Assembly: GCA_009809945.1 (NCBI GenBank) | Contig: WTPW01000031.1 | Coordinates: forward strand, 434,274 to 498,273 | Length of the DNA: 64,000 nt | Reading direction: 5' to 3' | DNA from: Gigaspora margarita | Taxonomy: Eukaryota > Glomeromycota > Glomeromycetes > Diversisporales > Gigasporaceae | Part shown: positions 22,188-33,614 of the stretch, piece by piece | Layout of the letters: every line of letters starts with the position of its first letter | Position numbering within the stretch: position 1 is the first letter of the stretch | Translations under genes and position numbers: made by a program | Notes under the pieces: model-generated | The model's input: only the letters and a program-made list of their open reading frames with translations | Databases searched by the model: none | Told to the model about the DNA's origin: nothing

Positions 22188-24186
22188 CTCTATTCATCAG
22201 CAAATTTATATATGCGTAATCTTGCGCAAGTTTTTATGGTATGTAAAAAAATCGTAAACTTATGTAGGATTTAGTGTAAAACTATGTAAGTCTTACAGTA
22301 CGTAAGAAAATTGTAAATTTACATAAAATTTTTACGTAAATTTACGATTTTCTTATAGTGTGTAAAAAAATTGTAAATTTATGTAAAAATTTTATGTAAC
22401 TTTACAATTTTCTTATAGTATGTAAGAAAATCATAAATTTACATAAATTTTACGTAAATTTACGATTTTTCTGACGAACTATAAGAATACAGTCATTTTC
22501 CCTTTTACAATTTTTGTATTGATTATATGCGGTATATAACGCATAATTGTTTTATTGTATTCATTAGTAGTTTCGAAATGGTTCGAACTGGTTTGTAACC
22601 TAATTATACCAAGCGCATATTGGACTATATTTTCAAAATGTTTCGAAATATTTTAGGACTGAGAAACCAAGCTGGATCAGTAGATCTGTAGCCTGGGTCA
22701 TACCAAGGACGCGTTTGACTAATATTTTCAAAATGTTTCAAAATGTTTCGATGATCATAGTACAAGATCAGATTAGATCTGTTTATTTTTTTTATTTATA
22801 ATTTAGATCTTCTATCAATTTTTTTTTTGTTTTGTTTCCTTTTGTTTCCTTTCGTTTAGTATCGTTTTGTTTCATTTGTTTTTTCATTTTTTTTGTATTT
22901 TTTTTCTTTATTAATTTTTTTTTATTTTATTTCTACAAAAACACTTTTTGACACTTTGCAAGAAATCTAGCGACTTTCCAACACCTTGCGCAAGGCAACA
23001 CATTGTTGTTGTTCTAGTTGGTGTGTTGTAGTTGGTGTCGTTGTTGGTGTCATTGTTGGTGTCGTCGTTGGTATTGTCGCTAGCTGGTGTCGTTGTTGTT
23101 TTTGTGGAATAGCTTTACCTCTCTCGGTGTTCTTGTAGATGGTATTGTTGTGGGTGGTCTATTTGTTTTTCTTCTCTTGCGTTCGTATGGGGTGGTCTTG
23201 CTCATTTCTCTTGCATTTGTACAGGGTGGTCTTGCTCATTTTCTTACGCTCGTTAGAGGTCGTATTGGGTGATTTTTTTCGTTTCTCTTGCGTTTGTACG
23301 GGGTGGTATAACACTAACACTTCTGAGAAATAGTTTTTTTTTACTTCTTTACTATTTTTTTTAGAAAGTAGCGAATATAAGCGACTATAAGCGAATATGT
23401 GCGAATATAAGCGAAGATGAGCGAATATAAGCAAATGTAATAGTTTATTTTTTTCGTTTTCATTTTATTTTCGTTATTTTTTTCGGTTTCGTTTTTTGTT
23501 TTTTGTTCTTTTTTTTTACTTATTTTTTTTAATTTTATTTTATTTTATTTATTCCATACTTCTTTCAGAACTTTGCAAGAAAACGATGTAACTATTCCAG
23601 CACTTTACAAGAACACCAATTCCAACTTCTCTGGCACTTTGCAAGAAGTAGCGAATATGAGCGAATATAAGCGAATATAAGCGAATATAATAGTTTTTTT
23701 TTTTTGTTTTCATTTTTTTTTCGTTATTTTTTTTTTGGTTTCGTTCCATTTTTTGTCATTTTTTTTTATAATAATATATAATAAAATATGTAATATTTAA
23801 AATATAATATATAATAAATAAAATAAAATTTTATATTAAATTGCGAAAACTTGCGAATATTGTATATTTATTGTTATTTAAAATAATTTATGATAAAAAA
23901 AAAAAATTTTATAATAAATTGCGAAAACTTGCGAAAACTTGCGAAAACCTGTAAAACGTTCAGGCGATATATATCTAACCGGTTAGTAATCAATGTATAT
24001 GCAATTTCAAATTTACTATGCCGTAAATGTTCGTAATTATTACACCTGCGTAATACTCCGTAGTTACTATAGCGTAAACTTGCGTAATTATTACCCCTAC
24101 GTAATCCTCCGTACTAATCGTAAGTTTTCGTAAGTTTACACCTGCGTAAAAACTTGCGGAGGTTTACGCATATTTTTTTTGCTGAT
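22188..24186. mobile_element. TIR element, ATATGCGTAA ends, filled with minisatellites
   Basis: The left end CAGCAAATTTATATATGCGT leads to TTGCGCAAGTTTTTATG; the right end read inversely gives CAGCAAAAAAAATATGCGTA and CCGCAAGTTTTTACG. Subterminal regions hold many TTTACG/CGTAAA palindromic units (22230-22480; 23995-24180), likely binding sites or foldback arms. No target duplication was settled and there is no open frame of interest. Confidence 0.55.
22780..23700. repeat. Cluster of minisatellites
   Basis: Three kinds: GTTGGTGTCGTTGTTGGTGTC units (about 23015-23100); a 38-46-bp unit around CTCTTGCGTTYGTA-GGGTGGT (about 23170-23310, three to four copies); and a 10-bp AGCGAATATA unit (about 23370-23430 and 23645-23695). 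A TTTCCTTTTGTTTCC tract precedes them. Open frames here are periodic artefacts. Confidence 0.65.
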
Positions 24187-25011
24187 GTTCAAACATGTGT
24201 TTTGTGTCAAATAACCGATTATTAATTGACACGAATCATTCTTTAATTTTCACTGATTGAAGAAAACTTAGGTTGATAGTTAATATAACTATCAAACTAA
24301 TTATAATTCAAGTTCGCTAAAAAATTCTTAGTTAATATTATATTTAATATTATATTTTGCGTTTATAAAGAAAAAAAATTTCATGCCTTCTTTATATTCG
24401 CCGACAAAAAATTTTAATTTTTAATTTTTTTTTTATTCGGCAGTCATGCCGCATCTTTATTTCACAAAAATGTAACACCAGTACATTATGAGCTACCTAC
24501 AAATAAGTTGGTTTAGATATAAAAAGTGCGACCTATCCGGTTACCACTAAGGGCACCTAAAAGTGACCTGCTATATCAAACTTTTTCTCATCGTAAACCC
24601 TTCATCTCGTTAGAATTAGAATTGTCCGAATCATTGATTGGAGTTTGCCGCCTATCATAACCGCCTACTTTTTTAACCCTCTTCTCCTAACTTCTCGAGT
24701 AGCAGGATTCTGCCAGAAAAAAAACAAATAGAGAAAATAAAAGGAAAGAAAAAAAAGGGGGATAACTACACTACCTAAACGAGAGACCAAAATACAAACA
24801 ACAGAAAAAGAAAAGAGAGAAGAAAAGGGCAAAAAGTAAATGGCTATGATAGCACATTTACGTTTATGCTCAACNATAAAAATTATATAATACTGCGCAG
24901 GGAAACNCCCCACCTAGTATTATATGTACATGTAAGAAAAAGAAATAAAAGAAAATTCTAGAATTTATTCCACAGATCGGCCTCCTCCTCTGCGCCCCGA
25001 CTCAATACGCG
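24187..25011. other. Non-coding stretch, nothing recognised
   Basis: Mixed composition with a purine-rich run (24720-24840) and two ambiguous bases. A minus-strand open frame at 24665-24913 contains ambiguous residues and looks like chance. Confidence 0.35.
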
Positions 25012-25406
25012 TCAGTTCCTGTTTACCAACATGCATGCCTTCTTCCCGATTAGGATAGGAACAACAATGCTGATCTTTTGGAGGGGGTAAGCTGGATTTC
25101 CCACTTTTTGTTCCAAATCCCAGAAAAAAAAAAACTCCAAGCGAGAATATGGTGGTAGGTATTTGTGACTATTTGGTTCAAGTCCTCTAGATTTTTCAAG
25201 GAGTGTCTTTGAAAAACAAGTACTGTTCTCCGGTAAGCCACTACAAAGAATTTTGTCGACGAAGAAAAATTCTTCACCAAAATTTCTGCGTTTACTAAAG
25301 CGCCGCCTGCAAATTTTTTCACTCGTTCTCTCACAGTTGCTTTTGGCTTGCATGCCGAATATATAAAGGAGTCCCTGGGAAAAAAGTTGACCTTTATAAA
25401 AACCAT
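25012..25406 (-). CDS. Uncharacterised coding-like region
   Basis: The base composition is more balanced than the surroundings, and two overlapping minus-strand frames are open. One starts at ATG 25406 (reads MVFIKVNFFPRDSFIYSACK) and ends at 25050. The other starts at ATG 25353 and ends at 25012. The first has a Lys/Arg- and Val/Phe-rich stretch (VREKVKKF-like) but no family is recognised. It may be a relic exon, or chance in a G+C-richer patch. Confidence 0.2.
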
Positions 25407-25529
25407 TTTTTGTAATGCTTCTTCATCTAACTCCAGTAGTTTGTTATTTCGTATATGTGAAAATCTGGTACAAGTGATCGTCGGAAAGAGAATCCGTTTA
25501 AACTCGACAAAAAATTTCAAATACTTAAA

Positions 25530-26978
25530 TAAATAAAATAAAATAAATAAACAAAATAAATAAATAAAATCAACAAATATATAAAATAAAATAAATAAAT
25601 AAATCGTTTATCCATTAAAAATTCTTGGTCATTATATAACATTTAACGTTACTTTTATTATTATTAAAAAAAAAAAAAATTACGAACTGGTGGTTCAAAT
25701 GAAAAAACAGTTCGTTACAGAAAATTATTTTTTTATTAAAAGCCCATGATATAGAGTTCATTATAGGAGAAACCGGCTATGATGTCCATTCGTTAATATA
25801 TAGGGTCTCCTTTTTAAACTGTACGCATAAGTACTATTTATTCCCTGGGTATTCTGACACACTTGGGTTGCTCATATAAAACTTTCCAGAAAAAGGCATT
25901 CCAAAATTTATTAAAATAAATTGAAAGACCGATTTATTATCTATTGATAAAAAAAAATTTGAACTAAAAAAATTATGAAATTCGAACTTAAATCTATTTT
26001 AAAATTGCTATATTTTTTAATTTGGGGTATTATGGCACAGGTCGTGAATTACATATTCCAGGTCAGGTTGACACGACAGGTCAGCATTCTGACGGTTCAC
26101 AGGTCAGATTTTTATCTAACCCGGATCAAACGGGTCAAACCAAAATTGCCGCCAAACCTAATTACATTGGCCAGGAACCAATAAAAATTCATGATATTTT
26201 ATAAACAAGACACTAACCGAATAAATACGTATGTCTGTATGTAGCACAAAATTTAAATACGATATTTAACGGTTGTGGGTACAGAAAAATTATGATAGAA
26301 CTTGGTTGAAAAGGTTTATCGTCAATTCGCAAAATTCATTTCTAATCAAAAACATGCCATAAAAAAATATTTTTATGTCATCAAAAAGTTCAGAGGAAAA
26401 TTTTTACTGCCAGGCATAGTACATATAGTGCTCTTGACACCGCATTTTAATGGTAAGTACACGACGCCTACTACTGTACTAGCAATTCTGTCAAATTATC
26501 TAAAATTATTTTTCTTTTTTTTTTATCAGTTTAAGTCATGCTAAGAAGCATCATTTGACAACAATAGCTATGTTTTATTTGTCAAACTAAACGCCTTAGA
26601 ATTAGAATTCCTGCCTCATTATCAAAATTTTTAGAGTACATACGTACTGTATGTACATATGTACATATGCACGTACGAACCATTGTGAAATTTCTGTTTC
26701 ACATATAAAAACCTTAATTTAAATATGTATCAATAATAAAGTGATAAACAGATATATAAATTATTTTACTATTTGATTTCTAAGTTTTAAGTGCAATAAG
26801 TTGCTCACTTTTTAGTGTAGATGCATTGACTATAAGAATAAAAATTTATCCACAAAAGTTTTTTTTTAATAACACGCATGTATATAAATATTGCCTTTTC
26901 GTTTATTTATGCTGACCTAAACTGACATAACACTAGATCTTTTATCTAATAATAAGTTCAATCGAGGGTTAGGTTGTA
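25530..26978. other. Non-coding; cluster of CAGGTCA-like motifs
   Basis: No gene. At 26035-26130 CAGGTCA/CGGGTCA occurs at least four times with one inverted GCTGACC-like partner, inside less A+T-rich sequence. An ACATACGTAC-type microsatellite lies at 26635-26680. A purpose for the motif cluster cannot be stated. Confidence 0.3.
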
Positions 26979-27236
26979 TTAAATAAATTTACATATTCCC
27001 ATCAAATTACCCATGATAGCAGATTTTTGATAATACTCGAAGGCTTTGTAATCATCTTTATTAACACCGATTCCATGATGATAACAATAGCCAACTTAAA
27101 ACATTCCGAGATCATGACCAAGTATCGCAACATTTTGATAATACTTAAATGCCGCAAGTTCATCTTTTGTAACTCTGATACCATCTTGAAATGCATATCC
27201 AAGATTATAAAATTTAATTACGTTTTCTTGATTCAT
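26979..27236 (-). pseudogene. Sel1-repeat gene fragment with one stop
   Basis: From ATG 27236 the frame reads MNQENVIKFYNLGYAFQDGI, continues RVTKDELAAFKYYQ then LGHDLGMF, stop (TAA 27096-27098), VGYCYHHGIGVNKDDYKAFE, YYQKSAIMG, to TAA 26979-26981. These are two clear Sel1 repeats (LGYxxxxGIxVxKDxxxAFxYYQ). Only 86 codons remain, far short of usual Sel1 proteins, and no kinase domain was found next to it. Confidence 0.78.
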
Positions 27237-29160
27237 TGTATTTAAAATTGAAAATGAACAAACAATACGCTATTCTTTCCAAATTGTATCCATGCGAAAA
27301 ATTGATCGCTCGAATCTTTGACAATCAGTGATTATCATTTCATCAACCCAATAAAAAATCCTATAAAAAAAAAAGGAAAATTCCTAATATCAAATAAATA
27401 TACACAAAAAATTGCATCGGGCCATCGTTATCTATGCATAAAAATCAAGTTTTTACCATTATTTATTATAGCATCCACAAATTACTATGGTTTCAGCATT
27501 TTATTTTGCTCGCCACGCGTATGAAAGATAATGTAGTACTGGCTATATTAAATTTCGGCAGATAATTCGTTCACGTGTACACACATTTCACAGACAAATT
27601 ATGGCAAAGGTGAAAATTATATGTGAAAATTAAACAAAATTTGATGAATAAGTCACGCGGACCAATCAGATATAAGATTTTGCGAACAAATATCGCTTAA
27701 CTCATTCTATAAACCATACACTCATTGCATTCGTTTCTGGTATAAAAAAGCAAAATTAATGCATACACTAAAAATTTGTGACCATACTAATGTCTGTTAA
27801 AGAAATTTTTGTTAATTTTTTGCGCAAATCTTCAAAAATTTAATTATCTGCACAAGATTGTAAGAAATAAATTAAAAATGAATAAAAATAAATTATATAT
27901 ACATGCCTAATTATTAAATACTAAAAGAAATAAATAAATATGAATAAGATAGAAAACTGCTAATTTTAACTGGTAAAATTACTGATTATATAAATTTATT
28001 TTATATTAGGTAATTTTTTCATATTTATTTAGATATATTATCTAATACTATAAACCCGCACTAACACTTTTTCTAACATTACTATCAAACCGTAATCTCA
28101 CACTACCATCTAACCCTAATCTTGCATGACTATCTAACCTGATCTTAAAATATTACATTACTATCTTACCCTAACATTAATTTAACTTTGTCGATAAACA
28201 CTCTTTATTCTCTAATTTTAATCCATTAGCGACACCAATGATGACACCAACGGTGACATCAACGACGAAACCGGGACAACACTATGAAAAAAAAGGCAAA
28301 ATAAAAATTAAAAAATGCTAGGTAAATTTTCATATGTTCGAATATTCATATAAGCGGTAAAAAAAGCCATACAAGAACAAAATATAGCCCAGCAGCAAGT
28401 AAATATTTACACCTACTCTAACAGTGACACACAAATTCGGCAACTAATCCAAATTTAGCTATTACTTTTTTTTTTTTTTAAAAAAAAAAAAAAATACTTT
28501 TCCAGAACTTTTCATTACTGTCATGCTTAGTCTGGCCGTCGAATCACCATGTCAAAACACTGCAAAGAACACCATCTAATCGCCACAAAAACACTATCAA
28601 ATCGCTACAAGAACGTTGTCGAAATATTGCAAAAGTTACCACAAAAGTACCGACGAACTCCTATATTGAATCACTATCAAGTTACTACAAGAACCGGAAA
28701 ACACTAGAGAAACTCTAGGACAACTACAAAGATTAGAAATGTTTTTAATACAAAATAAAAAAAGCAAAAAAGAGTAAAAAAAATACTTATGATTATCAAT
28801 CTTCTATAGGTTACCAGGAGTGTATAACGGAGCCGAGGAGTAGAGATCTAGATCTGGGTGTATGAAATAAAATAATATTTTTAAAGAATATTAATAATAA
28901 TAAAAAAAAACTTATAAGCTTTGAGTCATATATATGATCTCTTACCTTCATTTCTTTTATCTTACAATAATTGAGTATGAATATATGATTCAGTTTTTTT
29001 AAAATAAAAGAACAGCTATAAAATTTCTTTATGGTTAATTACTTACCTTCGTCTATTTTGAGTTTCAAAAACAAAAGAAATTCCAGTAAACAGGTTATTT
29101 TTAAAAAATTAATAATCAAGTCTTTGACAGATCGAACACAATACATATGAATTTATATGA
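27237..29160. other. Non-coding; telomere-like and minisatellite tracts
   Basis: No gene. 28070-28170 has spaced CTAACCCTAA-like units (ACTATCTAACCCTAATCTTG). 28215-28270 has ACACCAATGATGACACCAAC-type units, the inverse of the GTTGGTGTC minisatellite at 23015. 28550-28715 has a 22-24-bp unit around AATCGCTACAAGAAC, about seven copies. Confidence 0.45.
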
Positions 29161-29721
29161 TTTTTATATAAAGTGACAGTTTTTGCATTACTATTAAACT
29201 TGTATAACATTGGAGTTGTCCCCCGTAATTTTACTAACCTCTAGGTAATACAAGTTGGGTTGGCAGACGGCAATGATTAGAGGGTTAAAATAGGCAATAA
29301 CTGGTATGCAGGTTGCAGGTATGGCAGCTAGTGTAAAATCTTCAGGTGGCTACTTAAATAAGCAACCAAAAGTTGCAGATGTGGCTAGTTGTACTCTTGT
29401 TAATGTACTATATCAAGTGACCTCCATATAGGAAGCACAGGATCTAAAAATGCTTAAATAAAATTCTTACTCCCGAAGTAAGCACCTTAACTTAGAAAAA
29501 AATAAAAATAAAAAAAATAAATCATTCAAAAAAACTTTTTGTTAGAGTACAAAAGGTAATTTTCTATACAGATTTTGAGTAATATACAATTTTTGCTAAA
29601 ATAAATATTTGTTTTGAATTTTCTAATTATGTTATATTATATATGATTCTAAAATCTAATTGGTTTGCATTATATATAAGCTGTTGTTACTTATATAACA
29701 AATAATTTAGAGCTGTATTAT

Positions 29722-29868
29722 TAATTATCTGGTTATTTTTTATCAGAGGTCTATTTTTCTCTTCTTTAATATATAAATAGTCAGGTTTCTTATATATAAT
29801 TTCAACTTTTTTTTATTACCTCCTTCTTAAAAAATCATCTGATTTTTGATACTTTCTTTAGTCTTATT
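29722..29868. mobile_element. Degenerate PIF/Harbinger-like MITE, third copy
   Basis: Inverse orientation relative to 33615-33768 and 57191-57344, sharing TTGAAATTATATATAAGAA and AATCATCTGATTTTTGATAC inversely. The ends have decayed, so no duplication is read. Confidence 0.5.
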
Positions 29869-30096
29869 TAAAATTTTATTAAGTTTAGCTTACTCTATTT
29901 CTAAGCTAAAATAAAAATATAGCATATAATTAATTAATAATATATAGCAAAAAGATAGTAGTAACCTGTTATCATAGTAATTCTATATGATTAACTAATT
30001 ATTTTTAAAATTAGCAATCATATATAAACAATAATTATCCTTTTGTAGATTTCAGACATGAGGGTATGAGCATGTCTTATAGGGCATACCCATGGG

Positions 30097-30376
30097 CAGT
30101 ATTGTTATGGGACAGCTTTGGACAATGATTTGAACAATTTTAAACAATTTTGAACAATTAAATAAAGTAAAATTACTTAAAATTTTATTAAAATAACCTA
30201 TTTTAATTTTAACTAGAATATGTTTAGCACCTAAAAAAATATATAGTTATATATTTTTTCAATAGATTTATTAATTATTAAAGCCTGAATAAGCTTTGAA
30301 CAATCTTGAACGTTTGGGCAATTTTGGATATGAACAAGCCAAAAAAGGCTGTGAACAGCCAAAACGTACAACACTG
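30097..30376. mobile_element. hAT MITE, CAGTGTTGTAC family, copy 2
   Basis: Ends CAGTATTGTTA and GTACAACACTG; 280 bp; 8-bp flanks CCCATGGG (30089-30096) and CTCATGGG (30377-30384), one mismatch. The inside repeats TTGAACAATTTTGAACAA. Confidence 0.82.
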
Positions 30377-30391
30377 CTCATGGGCCATAGG

Positions 30392-30643
30392 TAGTGTTGT
30401 TACAGAACAGCTTTTGACAATGAATTTGGACAATTTTGAACAATTTTGAACAATAAAATAAAATTACTTAAAATTTTATTAAGATAACTTATTTAAATTT
30501 TAACTAAAATGTGTTTAGCATTTAAAAAAATATGTAGTTATATATTTTTTTGATAGATTTATCAATTATTAAAGCCTAAACAAGCTTTGAACAATTTTGA
30601 ACAAGTTAAAAAAGACTATAGATAGCCAAAATATACAACACTA
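30392..30643. mobile_element. hAT MITE, CAGTGTTGTAC family, copy 3, next to copy 2
   Basis: Ends TAGTGTTGTTA and ATACAACACTA; 252 bp; flanks GCCATAGG and CCCATGGG (six of eight identical). Same orientation as copy 2, only 15 bp away, so the same palindromic CCCATGGG-like target was hit twice. Confidence 0.75.
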
Positions 30644-30684
30644 CCCATGGGTATGCTATAAGACCAATAGGCATACCCAAATAA

Positions 30685-30969
30685 GGGGGTCGTCTAAAGC
30701 CAGGTACGTTCACGTGATGAAGAACCAATCAAATCATAAAATTTGATCTTTACGGATCAGCCCGATGAGCCAAAAACAAAGAAAAAAGTGAAAAATGCTG
30801 AAAATACAAGAAACGAGTGTCTAAACCTGTCTAGAAGCATTAATAAAAAATGTCGGGAAGACAATTTTACTTATAGAACAAGCCCCAATCCTAACTCTAA
30901 CTAACCCTTACTCTAATTTTAATTAAATAATCAAAAACATATAAACGCACCTGGCTTTAGCTATCCCCC
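30685..30969. mobile_element. MITE with GGGGG ends and AAATAA duplication
   Basis: Ends GGGGGTCGTCTAAAGCCAGG and inverse (CCTGGCTTTAGCTATCCCCC); flanks AAATAA (30679-30684 and 30970-30975). It has internal CTAACTCTAACTAACCC telomere-like sequence. Superfamily uncertain. Confidence 0.7.
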
Positions 30970-31099
30970 AAATAAGTATTATATAATATTATATGATATT
31001 AATATACATTGAATATATTTTTTTCAAAAAAAATCAATCAACTCTTTTTGATGATTTCTTGTATCAAACTTTCTACAAAGATCTGATCTATTAAAACTT

Positions 31100-32816
31100 T
31101 AAAGTTAATATATTTGTAAATAACAAAGGCTTTATCTAGAAGCAACTTGAACAAAGAGTTTCAGATTGGATGTGAGAAAACTAAATTAGAGTTGAAAAAG
31201 ATCTCTTCTTTTGAATTTGGCTCTCTGGGTAGAAAACTTCATTACTATAAAAAATATAGTAGAACAACAACTATGAAGTTTTTTGTCAGAAGATACAAAA
31301 GCTTAGGCAGAAGTAGACTTTTGGATAGATATATTATTCCTCAAAGCATAAAACTTACACTTTTTAAAAGTCAGTACTTTCAATATTTCTCCTTGGGCTT
31401 TTTAAAATTTTACCAAAAAGTAGAAAATCTAGCTTATATCTTCAAAAGATTGATAATGTTTATATCATCCAAATTGGAAAGGCACCTATCTAATTGATAT
31501 CAAGTCACGAGCAAGTTTCAGATCTAATGAAACAAACAATGAAGGACACATAAATTATTTTGAAAGAAAACTCAATACGAAATTTCTTTTTAGAAGGTTC
31601 TATAAAGCACTAGATTTTTTACAATTGTTTCAGATTTTTTTATGATTTTTATTTATATTACATATAATGTATAAATGGATATAGAGTAGAGACTTATCTA
31701 TTTAGTATATTATATAATTTTTATAATCTAGTACAGGTTTAAAGTACACTTTTTAGTTTTGTTATTGCTTCTTTTGTTTTTTTATCTTTGTCTCCTTTAA
31801 TTTTTTTTATTTTTTTTTTTTATTTTTTTTTTTTAATCTTTGGCAGTCCCGCCGATCGAGTTTATTAGATTTTTAATTGACAAGTGATTACATTTGAAAT
31901 GAGAGTACAACTAGCTACACGTGCACTTTTGGTGCCTAATTTAAGTAGTCCGCCCTAAGGTTCTACACTAGTTGCCATACCTGCAACCCAACTACGGGAA
32001 TTGCCTAATTAAACTCTCTGATTTTTGCCCGCCTGTCCCCACCGCACCCTAACTCATACGAATCGACCTTATCCGGCATGACATTTATTTCAATGAATTC
32101 CCAGATATGACCTGTCGCACTATGCCAATCCAACTGATTGACATAGACATTACCAGAATGACACATGTCCTACACAATTAATCGCCCGGTTTCTTTCAGC
32201 GACCGACGCTACGGCTTTACCCATATACTTGCAGTCTGGATCTCCGTAAACCGCTGATGTCGCCTACTACAACCCTCGTGAGGTTCGTTTTCTGGCCCGG
32301 CACCCACCTCTTCTGGTAGCGCCGTCATAGCCATCCATCTACCTCCTCATTCGGGGATTTGCCAAGGGGTTCCTGTTTTTCTGGTTTCCTAGATTTGTGA
32401 TGTTACACTAACACCATTGCGCCGAAGCTCCCATTCAAGATGGTAGAACCAAGATTACAGGTATTATTACCCAACCGATCTGAGCCACAGTTACCATAAC
32501 ACAGGTTTTATTTTTCTGAAAACGTCTCCAGTGGGATTCGAACTCTCAACCTGCCGCTTGGGGGGGTGACAATCTGGCCACTTCTCTAAGTCGCCACACC
32601 CTGTCTCCTTTAATTTTTTATATTTTTGTTATTTGTTTAGATTATGATAGTTTTCTTTTATTTTTGTTTTTCCCTTTATTTTCTTTTATTCATTTTGTTT
32701 CTTCTAAAATAAGATTATTCTATTTGGTAGCTTAGGTAGAAAGAATCTAAAAGTTGGTTTTTTTGACAGAGCTAATAAAGTTCTCTAATTCAGTAAATTT
32801 ATATCTATGGGAGTTA
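31100..32816 (+). mobile_element. Worn copy of the 62.6-kb retroelement, interrupted by SINE C
   Basis: 31470-31640 follows 63170-63330 in order (AATTGG..GATATCAAGTCAC, AAACAATGAAGGACAC, AAATTTCTTTTTAGAA). 32620-32760 follows 63480-63620 (T-rich tract, GCTTAGGTAG). The left boundary is unclear and no tRNA head was seen. Open frames inside, such as 31147-31497, start at TTG and are not genes. Confidence 0.45.
31809..32601 (-). mobile_element. tRNA-headed SINE, copy C (shorter, different 3' tail)
   Basis: The minus-strand head near 32601 reads GGTGTGGCGACTTAGAGAAG with box B GAGTTCGAATCCCAC; the poly(A) tail is at 31809-31835. Duplication TGTCTCCTTTAATTTTTT, 18 bp, at 31789 and 32602. 793 bp. 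The 3' end just before the A run is GGGACTGCCAAAG, unlike copies B and D but like the element at 62571-63835. Confidence 0.8.
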
Positions 32817-32982
32817 GGGGCGTGCCATTTATTACATAATATTTTTTACTTAGTAGCCTTCCTCATTCATGTATAGTGTAATCACTTTATCTAATTCAGA
32901 TTACTTAATATAATATATAGACGTGATCACTACCTCTGACTATGTATCCATGGTAAAAATTACATAATAAATGGCATGCCCC
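32817..32982. mobile_element. PIF/Harbinger-like MITE, GGGGCRTGCC ends
   Basis: Ends GGGGCGTGCCATTTATTA and inverse (TAATAAATGGCATGCCCC), TTA duplication (32814-32816 and 32983-32985), 166 bp. A partial second copy is at about 40030-40158. Confidence 0.75.
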
Positions 32983-32985
32983 TTA

Positions 32986-33611
32986 GTACAACTGATCATA
33001 TCTGGACATTATTTTTGTAGCCAGATAATGTTGGACTTGCAATTGGAGGGTTTTATTATATGTAAAATGTTTTATATATATAAACTTATTAATATAGTAC
33101 CAGAAAGACAATCAAAGAATTAAAAAATATATATATATATATATATATTTTTCTATGAGATTTTATAATTGTAAATTAAACTATAAAATGAAGAGAAGTA
33201 ATTTAGCAGTAGTAATAAGAAAGTAAATCAACTTATATTAAAGTTTTTATATAATTTGTAATATTTTAATAAAGATCTACTACATTAGACCTTTCTAAAT
33301 ACAAGTTGTTGGGCCAAACTTTTGATAGCTTGCATTTAAAGAACAATAAAAAAAATTGTATTTATAGAGGTTAGAAATATATTTGGACCAGAATTTAAGG
33401 TTGCATTTAGAGAGGTGTTGCATTTAGGGGGTTGTATTTAGAGAGGCCTGACTATATTGTGAATTTTGATAAATTTTTAACTTCTCTTTTTATCTTATGT
33501 ATAAAACCAATTAATTAATTATACTAATTTCATATTTGAAGTCTTATGATAATTAAAATATAAAAAAGTTTTCAATAAGAGATTTTAAAATTTTATAAAA
33601 TAGCATTATAG
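32986..33611. other. A+T-rich DNA, nothing coding
   Basis: Contains a TATA microsatellite (33128-33148) and no open frame of interest. Confidence 0.4.
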
Positions 33612-33614
33612 TAA

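Larger units (their letters stand above)
8326..29243. mobile_element. Giant TIR insertion (20.9 kb) carrying genes and gene fragments
   Basis: Perfect 8-bp duplications GGTAATAC flank it (8318-8325 and 29244-29251), inside one SINE whose sequence resumes exactly on the far side. Termini: left TAGGGATTAGTAAAATTACG (from 8327, after one extra C), right inverse TAGAGGTTAGTAAAATTACG; similarity extends about 30 bp through CAAC. An 8-bp duplication with TAG-type ends is hAT-like. Contents are a decayed Helitron, Kelch and Sel1 fragments, an intact 331-aa gene and minisatellites. No transposase of its own was recognised, so it is probably non-autonomous and grew by later insertions. Confidence 0.8.
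7575..29517 (+). mobile_element. tRNA-headed long SINE, copy B, split by a 20.9-kb insertion
   Basis: The 5' part is 7575-8325, with head GAGGTGTAGCAACATAGTG, box A TAGTGAAGTTGG and box B GTTCGAATCCCAC. The 3' part is 29252-29517 and ends in an A-rich tail. Joined, the parts give about 1,017 bp, the length of the other copies, and follow SINE D without a break. Outer duplication: AAATTATTCAAAAA (ending 7574) against AAATCATTCAAAAA just after the tail, one mismatch. This proves both halves belong to one insertion. Confidence 0.85.

Noticed and set aside
22230-22480. CRISPR-like array
   Set aside because: Repeats are palindromic CGTAAATTTACG variants without unique spacers of even length and lie in a fungal TIR element.
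31147-31497. 116-codon plus-strand frame
   Set aside because: Starts at TTG, and the same stretch in the copy near 63000 does not keep the frame; it is part of a retroelement.
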